Positions 1 to 5,989 of a DNA stretch of 9,946 nt are shown here, one piece after another; position 1 is the stretch's first letter, and every line of letters starts with the position of its first letter. Origin of the DNA: Acetofilamentum sp. (GTDB lineage: Bacteria; Bacteroidota; Bacteroidia; Bacteroidales; JAFGUD01); NCBI GenBank assembly GCA_020722645.1, contig DYKL01000112.1, positions 1 through 9,946 of the forward strand. Direction: 5' to 3'. A program made the translations under genes and the position numbers. Below the pieces are notes generated by a model. The model had not been told where the DNA came from and did no database searches. It worked only from the letters and a program-made list of their open reading frames with translations.

Positions 1-138
1 TTGATGTTCTTGGCTTTTATTAAATCCACCAACAATTTCTCATATAAGAGCCAAATTTTACAATAGTTATCAAATCAGTAAAAAAGGTTTCGAACAATAG
101 TAATTGTATATCCGAGAAAATGAAAAAAATCGTATTAG

Positions 139-151
139 TCTGATAATCAGA
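139..151. repeat. 13-bp palindrome TCTGAT-A-ATCAGA
   Basis: A perfect 6-bp inverted repeat around a single central A. A regulator could bind such a site, but in AT-rich DNA it could also arise by chance. It lies about 300 nt from the next start codon. Confidence 0.3.
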
Positions 152-237
152 TATTATAAAGAACAAAAAAGTTTTATTTTTTTGTCTGATATTTATCGGT
201 TTGCGTATTAAAAACAATAGATCGGTATATTTTGAAG

Positions 238-360
238 TAATTCGTTAATATTCAGCAAATTGATTTTGTACGTGTAACAAATTAGTAATTGATTGAAAAT
301 CAATAATTTGCTTCCTTCGTTATTACTCAGGATGACGCTAATTGAAAAATTAACGAATTA
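238..360. repeat. MITE-like structured element with 12-bp perfect inverted ends
   Basis: TAATTCGTTAAT at 238-249 is the exact reverse complement of ATTAACGAATTA at 349-360. Inside, AGCAA (254-258) and ATTGATTTT (259-267) pair with TTGCT (308-312) and AAAATCAAT (296-304). That gives a 14-bp inner stem with one 3-nt bulge. A side hairpin pairs CGTTAT (318-323) with ATGACG (332-337), including one G-T pair. The part around 312-337, CCTTCGTT...CTCAGGATGACG, resembles a dispersed bacterial repeat motif that I recall only from memory. The ends begin and finish with TA, compatible with a TA target duplication of IS630/mariner-type elements. There is no coding capacity. It could be a non-autonomous element or a structured RNA. 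Confidence 0.5.
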
Positions 361-421
361 TTGTTAAAAATATAGTTTATCATTTAATCAAGTAAATAAA
401 GATTAAAATTGCAAAATTCAG

Positions 422-452
422 TTTTGAATTTATAGATATTTTTTTACTTTTG
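422..452 (+). promoter_or_regulatory. Bacteroidota-type promoter of the SPFH gene
   Basis: TTTTG at 422-426 (the -33 TTG) is followed after 18 nt by TACTTTTG at 445-452, a perfect TAnnTTTG -7 box. Transcription would begin near 459, leaving a leader of about 30 nt. The leader includes an A-rich run and no Shine-Dalgarno sequence, as is usual in this phylum. Confidence 0.6.
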
Positions 453-487
453 ATGAAAAAAAAATTAACCCTTTAAAATATATTAAT

Positions 488-2080
488 ATGGAAAAACGTA
501 AATCTGCTTCTGACTTGTTTATGGAACAACAAGCTATTTCTTACGAAGAAGAATCTAAGAAAGAAGAAATCCAGATGCAAACAAAATCTCCAAGCAATAT
601 GCCGCCTGCACCGCAACAATACAAGACAAAAAGCCGTAAACTGAATTTTGTGGACATAAAATCTTCCGAAGAAATGCAATTAGAAAAAGAACCGATTAAG
701 GTTAAAATAACAGGTTTCGGTTTTTGGAAAAGAGTAATTGTACCGCCAAATGCTTATGTTGTTCATACACGAATAGGTAAACAAAAGCCTGTTACAATTG
801 GTCTCGGCAATTCGTTCAGGTACAATCCGAATAAAGATGCATTTATGGTTATTCCGGCAGCTATGCAAACAATCGGTGTTGTTGCAAATTGCATAACAAA
901 AGAAAAACAGGGTATTAATATTCTGGCATATCTGCAATGGCAAATTCAGGATTTTTCAATAGCATACAGAAAATTAGACTTTTCTGAAACTAATGACCCT
1001 TTGGGAATCGTAAATGCACAGCTTAGAGAACAGGCTGAAGCCGCTATAAAAGACAAAATCGCTACTATGAGTGTTGAAGAAGTTCTGACTGATAAAGCTC
1101 CTATTATTAACGAACTTACTCAAAGACTTAAAAAAGTTGCCGAAGGTCAAAATTCTGATGGTAATGAGATTAAAGAAGGTTTGGGAATTAAAATTATAAC
1201 CGTTCAAATACGCGAAGCAATAGTAAGTTCCGAAACTCTTTGGACAGATTTGCAAAGTCCTTTTAGAAATGAACAAAGAAAAAAATCACGTTTCAGTTTT
1301 TTGGAAACTGAAAACGAAATAAAACAAAAAGAGTTTGATTCAAAGCTACTTATACAAACATCCCAGTCAAATACTGATTTGGAAATTGAACAAATTCAAC
1401 AAAAGAAAAAAACCGAAGCCAATGAAATCAGAATAACAGAGGAAGCCACTCGTTTTGCAAGAGAGCAGGAAAACAGACAAAATATGATTACGCTTGAAGA
1501 GGCTACAAAATTGAAAGAGAAAGAATCAGAAGACAGAATTCTGGCAAAAGAAAACCAGATAAAATTCAATCGTAAAATCGAAGACCTTAATATTCAGGCT
1601 AAAATTGAAGAAGCCAATATGCAGTTTAAAGCTTCTCAAATTGAAAAGGAAACAATTATTGCAACTAAAGAAGCTGAATTAAGCATTTTGACTGAAAATC
1701 AAAAAAATGAATTCGAAAAACTGAAATACATTGCTCAAACTGAAAAAGAAAAATATGAAAACGAAAGTAAATTAGTTATCGAAAGAAACAAACGAGAACT
1801 TGAAATGAAATTTGAAGCACAAATGGTTGAAATTGAAAAACTTAGAATGGAAATTCAAAATCTTAAAAATGAAAAATCATTATTCTCTGAACTAATTGAC
1901 ACAATGCCTGAAATTGCAGCAGAATTGCCAAAAATTGAGCATCTTAAAATTTTTCAATCTAACGGCGACGACCCAATGATAAATTCACTTGCTTCATTCA
2001 TTGAAAAAATAAAAACTCTGGCTGAAAATTTCGGAATTAAATTGCCTGTTACTGATGAAATATCTGAAGAATCTGAATAA
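488..2080 (+). CDS. SPFH/band 7 (flotillin-like) coiled-coil protein, soluble
   Basis: This 530-aa protein belongs to the SPFH/band 7 (prohibitin/flotillin) superfamily, whose members oligomerise into membrane-associated scaffolds. Residues 1-70 are polar and probably disordered. Residues about 78-245 form the SPFH domain (VPPNAYVVHTRIGKQKP, AYLQWQIQDF, EQAEAAIKDKIATMSVEEVL). Residues about 265-465 are a long charged E/K/Q-rich coiled coil. Residues 466-515 (DTMPEIAAELPKIEHLKIF...) resemble a flotillin C-terminal oligomerisation region. I see no signal peptide or transmembrane segment, unlike typical flotillins or HflK/C, so it is probably cytosolic or peripheral. The ATG at 488 is the first in frame after a good promoter. 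It stands alone between its own promoter and a hairpin, with no NfeD-like partner in the window. Membership of the superfamily is confident; its function is unknown. Confidence 0.85.
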   Translation: MEKRKSASDLFMEQQAISYEEESKKEEIQMQTKSPSNMPPAPQQYKTKSRKLNFVDIKSSEEMQLEKEPIKVKITGFGFWKRVIVPPNAYVVHTRIGKQKPVTIGLGNSFRYNPNKDAFMVIPAAMQTIGVVANCITKEKQGINILAYLQWQIQDFSIAYRKLDFSETNDPLGIVNAQLREQAEAAIKDKIATMSVEEVLTDKAPIINELTQRLKKVAEGQNSDGNEIKEGLGIKIITVQIREAIVSSETLWTDLQSPFRNEQRKKSRFSFLETENEIKQKEFDSKLLIQTSQSNTDLEIEQIQQKKKTEANEIRITEEATRFAREQENRQNMITLEEATKLKEKESEDRILAKENQIKFNRKIEDLNIQAKIEEANMQFKASQIEKETIIATKEAELSILTENQKNEFEKLKYIAQTEKEKYENESKLVIERNKRELEMKFEAQMVEIEKLRMEIQNLKNEKSLFSELIDTMPEIAAELPKIEHLKIFQSNGDDPMINSLASFIEKIKTLAENFGIKLPVTDEISEESE

Positions 2081-2088
2081 TCTGAAGA
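2062..2088 (+). repeat. Three 9-bp tandem repeats across the SPFH stop codon
   Basis: ATCTGAAGA, ATCTGAATA and ATCTGAAGA lie head to tail. They encode the acidic tail ISEESE. The TAA stop at 2078-2080 spans the second and third repeats, and the frame would otherwise continue SED. The segment ATAATC-TGAA-GATTAT (2077-2092) is also a short palindrome. Confidence 0.55.
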
Positions 2089-2169
2089 TTATGCAAAAAC
2101 TTGCAAATTATTTGTAAACAATGATTTAAGGAATTGATTCTGGTTAAAATAATTCTTTCAGCTTTTGAC

Positions 2170-2193
2170 AACTGAAACGGCTTTTTTTCAGTT
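2170..2193 (+). terminator. Possible hairpin terminator after the SPFH gene
   Basis: AACTGAAA at 2170-2177 pairs perfectly with TTTCAGTT at 2186-2193 across an 8-nt loop. It lies about 90 nt after the SPFH stop and before the promoter of the next operon. The T-run is within the loop and 3' arm rather than after the stem, so this is not a textbook terminator. Confidence 0.4.
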
Positions 2194-2240
2194 ACTTTGC
2201 TAAGTAATTTAAACTTTACGTTTAGAAATAGAATTTTTTT

Positions 2241-2270
2241 TTGATAATTTTTTATAATTTTTTACTTTCG
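2241..2270 (+). promoter_or_regulatory. Bacteroidota-type promoter of the antiporter operon
   Basis: TTG at 2241-2243 is followed after 19 nt by TACTTTCG at 2263-2270, one mismatch from TAnnTTTG. Transcription would start near 2277, only about 16 nt before the ATG at 2293. No Shine-Dalgarno sequence is present. This is the only good promoter I see for the four-gene block ending at 8237. Confidence 0.55.
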
Positions 2271-2292
2271 TCTTTTTGAATAGCCCAAAAAT

Positions 2293-4383
2293 ATGCATAA
2301 TATTGATTTTAGTTTACCTTTTGAAGAGCCTGTATTAGTATTCGCAATAATCCTTTTTATAATACTTTTTGCTCCACTGTTGCTTAATAAACTTAAAATT
2401 CCGGCAATAATTGGACTAATTTTGGCAGGTGTTATAATCGGTCCCAATGGCTTCAATTTATTGGCAAGAAACTCAAGCATTGAGCTTTTTGGAACTGTCG
2501 GTATTCTATATATTATGTTTTTAGCAGGTTTGGAAATTGACCTGAACGAATTTAAAAGAAACAGAAAAAAAGGTGTAACTTTCGGCTTTATAACGGTATT
2601 GATACCTGTTGTAATCAGCTTGCCTGTGTTTTATTTCGGTTTCAAATACTCCTTAAATGCAGCAGTATTGATTTCTGCTATTTTGGTTTCTCATACTTTA
2701 ATTACTTATCCTTTGGTCAGCAAATTGGGAATATCAAAAAATCTTGCCGTAAATATTTCAATTGCAGGGACTTTAATTGCAGATGTTACTGCACTTCTGA
2801 TTTTGGCAGTAGATATCAATAATTTGAGCAGTGATATAGGTTTTTTTTTCTGGATAAGATTTTTTGTCTCTGTAATTGTGTTTTTTGTTATAGTTTTCTA
2901 TCTGTTTCCATACATAACTCGTTTATTTTTCAAAAAATACAGCGATAACATAATGCAGTATATTTTTGTGCTTCTTTTAGTATTTCTTGCGGCATTTTTA
3001 GCAAAATCAGCAGGTTTAGAGCCAATTATCGGAGCTTTTATTGCCGGATTAGCACTCAACAGGTTTATTCCTCACACAAGTCCACTGATGACAAGGATAG
3101 AATTTATAGGTAATGCTATTTTTATACCTTTTTTCATAATCGGAGTCGGAATGCTCATAAATTACGAGATTATTTTCAAAAGTTTTGACGCTTTGATTAT
3201 AATTTTGGTAATGTCTGTTATTGCGATAGGTTCAAAATATTTAGCCGCAATAATTACAAAAAAATTGTTTAAATTGTCTAAAAATCAGGGCTTGTTAATT
3301 TTTGGGTTAAGCAATTCCAGAGTTGCAGCAGCATTAGCTATTTCTCTGATTGGTTTTAATTTTATTCTGGGACAAACTGACGATGGACAAGTTATCAGGT
3401 TGTTAGATGAAAATATTTTTAACGCAGTTGTAATTTTGATTCTCATAACTTCAACAATAAGCTCATTCGCTACACAAAAAGCAGGGTTAAAAATTGCAAA
3501 AGATGACTTACAAAACACAATATTTGAAGATTATTTAGACACCGAAAATACACTTGTAGGGCTTGCAAACGAAGCAACTGTTGAAGATCTTATTGAGCTG
3601 TCTATTAGCACGATAAATAAAAAGAGAAGCAAAGAAATTTACGGACTTCATATTATAACTGCCGATAAAGAAAACAATGAAACAAAAAATAAAGCATTAA
3701 AATTAATAAATAATGCCGAAAAATATGCCGCTTCTGCTGACTTTAAACTTAATCCTCTTATTAGATACGATATTAACATTGCTTCGGGAATAATTAACAC
3801 AATTAAAGAAAAAAATATCAAACATTTTTATATCGGTTTGCATAATAAAACGTCTTTGGTTGATACATTTTTCGGGAATTTAACGAATGAGTTACTTACA
3901 AAAAATAACAGCAGCATTTATATTTACAAATCTTGCCAACCTCTGAATACTATTAAAAAATATGTTCTTGTAATTCCTCCAAATGCCGAATTAGAATTAG
4001 GTTTTTGCGAATGGTACTACAGAATTGCACAAATTGCAGAAAATACGGGAAATAAATTCAACATTTTTGCCAATGATGAAACCTTAACTTACATCGAAAA
4101 ATCAAAAATAAATTCTAAAAATTTTATTCTGTCCCTTTTCGAAAATTTTGATGATTTTCTTGTAATTTCAAGAGAAATTGTCGATAATACTATGTTAATA
4201 GTCAATCTTGCAAGAAAAGACGGTATTTCTTATAATCCTTTTATGGATAAAATTCCTGCTTTTTTACAAAAATACTTCAAAAATGTTAGTTTTATATTAG
4301 TTTATCCTAACAGAATCAATAACTATTCCGAAGGAACTAATCCTTATTCAAATCCTTCAATTGATACAAATTTTTTAAAATAA
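2293..4383 (+). CDS. CPA2-family monovalent cation/proton antiporter with USP-like C-terminal region
   Basis: This 696-aa inner-membrane protein probably exchanges Na+ or K+ for H+. Residues about 12-395 contain roughly 12 hydrophobic segments with CPA2/Kef-type signatures. These are KIPAIIGLILAGVIIGPNGF (35-54), the MFLAGLEIDL region (75-84), TLIADVTALL (160-169), LEPIIGAFIAGLALN (242-256) and SNSRVAAALAI (340-350). Asp164 fits the conserved ion-binding acid, preceded by Ala where electrogenic members have Asp, and Arg343 fits the conserved basic residue. Residues about 400-675 are soluble, with two alternating strand/helix stretches (GLHIITADK near 451 and KKYVLVIPPN near 555) that look like tandem universal-stress-protein-like folds. 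There is no TrkA-N/RCK glycine motif, so it is not a typical Kef channel. It is the first gene of the operon. The ion cannot be decided from sequence. Confidence 0.88.
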   Translation: MHNIDFSLPFEEPVLVFAIILFIILFAPLLLNKLKIPAIIGLILAGVIIGPNGFNLLARNSSIELFGTVGILYIMFLAGLEIDLNEFKRNRKKGVTFGFITVLIPVVISLPVFYFGFKYSLNAAVLISAILVSHTLITYPLVSKLGISKNLAVNISIAGTLIADVTALLILAVDINNLSSDIGFFFWIRFFVSVIVFFVIVFYLFPYITRLFFKKYSDNIMQYIFVLLLVFLAAFLAKSAGLEPIIGAFIAGLALNRFIPHTSPLMTRIEFIGNAIFIPFFIIGVGMLINYEIIFKSFDALIIILVMSVIAIGSKYLAAIITKKLFKLSKNQGLLIFGLSNSRVAAALAISLIGFNFILGQTDDGQVIRLLDENIFNAVVILILITSTISSFATQKAGLKIAKDDLQNTIFEDYLDTENTLVGLANEATVEDLIELSISTINKKRSKEIYGLHIITADKENNETKNKALKLINNAEKYAASADFKLNPLIRYDINIASGIINTIKEKNIKHFYIGLHNKTSLVDTFFGNLTNELLTKNNSSIYIYKSCQPLNTIKKYVLVIPPNAELELGFCEWYYRIAQIAENTGNKFNIFANDETLTYIEKSKINSKNFILSLFENFDDFLVISREIVDNTMLIVNLARKDGISYNPFMDKIPAFLQKYFKNVSFILVYPNRINNYSEGTNPYSNPSIDTNFLK

Positions 4384-4952
4384 AAAATATAGACTTTTTA
4401 GCAAATTTTGATTTTTATGCATATATAATTTTGCCTTTGCTTATTTTTTGTGCAAGAGTATTCGACCAGTCGCTTGGCATTATCAGAATAATTCTTGCAA
4501 CAAAAGGTTTGACGCTTCCGGCTTTTGTTTTCGGTTTTTTTGAATCTTTTGTCTGGCTTTTGGCTATCAGTCAGATTATGTCGCAAATTAACAATATTTT
4601 CTACTATTTTGTCTTTGCTGCCGGTTTTGCTTCCGGTAATGTTTTCGGAATATTTTTAGAAAAAAAATTGTCAATAGGTTATGTAATGGTACGTGTTATT
4701 TTTCAGAAAGATGGAGATGAATCTATAAAAATTCTGAGTGAAAACGGTTACAGACTTACAAAAGTTGATGCTCACGGTGTTTTTCAGCCTGTAAAAATGA
4801 TTTTTTCTACTATTAAACGCAGCGAAATGAAAAAATTCGTTGATTTATTACTAATTAATAATCCGACAGCTTTTTATACTATCGAAGACGTTAAACAAGT
4901 CAAAGAAGGCTATCTGACTAAAAGAAAAAGAATTCTTAATCCTGCAAACTGA
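4380..4952 (+). CDS. UPF0316/DUF2179 membrane protein; start codon not ATG
   Basis: This is a small membrane protein of the UPF0316 type: an N-terminal hydrophobic domain (DUF5698-like) followed by a cytosolic DUF2179 domain. About three membrane segments are visible, and LPLLIFCARVFDQSLGIIRI matches the conserved first helix. The DUF2179 part begins near VMVRVIFQKDG and ends with AFYTIEDVKQVKEG. Its function is unknown. The frame is open from 4365 but has no ATG before the conserved region. TTG at 4431 would cut away half of helix 1. ATA at 4380 overlaps the antiporter stop (ATAA) and gives 190 aa. ATA at 4389 gives 187 aa and reads IDFLANFDFYAYIILPLLIF, resembling the usual N-terminus. I report the longest option; the true start is uncertain. 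The next gene begins 2 nt after the stop. Confidence 0.8.
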   Translation: MKNIDFLANFDFYAYIILPLLIFCARVFDQSLGIIRIILATKGLTLPAFVFGFFESFVWLLAISQIMSQINNIFYYFVFAAGFASGNVFGIFLEKKLSIGYVMVRVIFQKDGDESIKILSENGYRLTKVDAHGVFQPVKMIFSTIKRSEMKKFVDLLLINNPTAFYTIEDVKQVKEGYLTKRKRILNPAN

Positions 4953-4954
4953 TA

Positions 4955-5989
4955 ATGATTCGTATTTTTAAAATATTGACCGGCTTTATGTTGGTTTTTT
5001 CTTTACTGATAAACGTTTTAGCTTGTAACAGCAGTTCTGAAAATCAAAACGGAATTTATGTATGGAATACAAACGTCAATTTGTGCAAAAAAGATTTTGA
5101 TTTCTTTTATTCCAACGATATTTCAAATTTGTATATAAAATTTTTTGATGTAGTTTGGAGTAATTCGCCAAAAGCTGAGGCAATTGTCATTGTTTTAGGA
5201 AAAATACCGCAAAATTTTAATGTTGTCCCTTGCATTTACATTAAAAATGAAGTGTTTAAAAATGTAAACAAACCCGAAGCCGAAGAATTGGCTATTAATG
5301 TTTATAATAAAATTTTATCACTTTATGAAAAAAATTTCCCTGAACATCAACTAAAAGAAATACAGCTTGATTGCGACTGGTCTAAATCTACGGGTTATAT
5401 GTATTTTTATTTTTTGGAACATTTCAATAAAATTTCAGACGATAATATAAAATTATCAGTTACTTTAAGGTTACATCAAATTAAATACAAAAAAACTACC
5501 GGTGTTCCTCCGGTGGACAAAGGTGTTCTGATGTATTACAATATGGGCGAAATAATAAATTACAACAAAACAAATTCAATTTTAAATAATAAAACCGGCA
5601 AAGAATATATTAATGATTTTTCGTCGTATCCTATCGAACTAAGTTTGGCTCTACCGCTTTATTCGTGGGCAGTTTGGTTTAAAAATGAATATTTTATAAA
5701 CATTTTGTACGATATTAACGTTAATTCAATAGACACATTAAATTTTTTGGAAAAAATCGACAATAATTTATACAAAGTTATCAGAGATACGGTTATTGAC
5801 AATAATTACCTCAGAACCGGCGAAACGATAAGACTTGAATTTATTGACCCCGACAGTTTGCTGGTGGCTAAACAAATTTGCAAGCCATTGTTAGAAAAAA
5901 ATCACGAAATAATTTTATACAACTATAATTACAAATCAACAAATCTTCTTGAAAATGAAACACTTAAAAAAATTTTCGTTCATTTTTAA
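4955..5989 (+). CDS. Lipoprotein with probable TIM-barrel (glycosidase-like) domain
   Basis: This 344-aa protein has a lipoprotein signal peptide with lipobox VLAC and lipid-modified Cys24. It should be anchored in the outer or inner membrane facing the periplasm or cell surface. The mature part resembles uncharacterised Bacteroidota TIM-barrel proteins related to GH18/DUF3142-like folds. Strand-like motifs appear in order: GIYVWNTN (33-40), NLYIKFFDVVW (58-68), VVPCIYI (90-96), EIQLDCDW (135-142), IKLSVTLRL (165-173), GVLMYYNMG (190-198) and LSLALPLYSWAVWF (229-242). The Asp-rich LDCDW end of a strand is where barrel hydrolases place acids, but the GH18 DxxDxDxE motif is absent, so catalysis is unproven. 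It starts 2 nt after the UPF0316 gene and overlaps the next lipoprotein gene by 35 nt, suggesting a functional pair. The substrate is unknown. Confidence 0.75.
   Translation: MIRIFKILTGFMLVFSLLINVLACNSSSENQNGIYVWNTNVNLCKKDFDFFYSNDISNLYIKFFDVVWSNSPKAEAIVIVLGKIPQNFNVVPCIYIKNEVFKNVNKPEAEELAINVYNKILSLYEKNFPEHQLKEIQLDCDWSKSTGYMYFYFLEHFNKISDDNIKLSVTLRLHQIKYKKTTGVPPVDKGVLMYYNMGEIINYNKTNSILNNKTGKEYINDFSSYPIELSLALPLYSWAVWFKNEYFINILYDINVNSIDTLNFLEKIDNNLYKVIRDTVIDNNYLRTGETIRLEFIDPDSLLVAKQICKPLLEKNHEIILYNYNYKSTNLLENETLKKIFVHF

Larger units (their letters stand above)
1..487. other. Intergenic region with no convincing gene
   Basis: This AT-rich stretch has no open frame with protein-like composition on either strand. 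It contains a 13-bp palindrome, TCTGAT-A-ATCAGA, at 139-151. It also contains a small inverted repeat, ACAAT/ATTGT, at 94-107, the MITE-like structured element at 238-360, and the promoter of the SPFH gene at 422-452. Upstream of 238 I see nothing else that can be named. The palindrome could be an operator, but no gene lies close to it inside the window. Confidence 0.7.

Noticed and set aside
86..110. GGTTTCGAAC, reminiscent of a tRNA T-loop
   Set aside because: No T-stem, acceptor stem or anticodon arm can be built around it on either strand.
20..217. Minus-strand 65-codon open frame
   Set aside because: It is dominated by Phe/Ile/Leu from AT-rich DNA, with no recognisable motif and no promoter.
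5509..5525. ACCGG...CCGGT inverted repeat within the TIM-barrel lipoprotein gene
   Set aside because: It is explained by codons for TGVPPV inside a continuous coding frame, with no regulatory context.
5949..5954. TTG at 5949 as start of the TPR-like lipoprotein
   Set aside because: An ATG two codons later gives a normal basic signal-peptide N-terminus.
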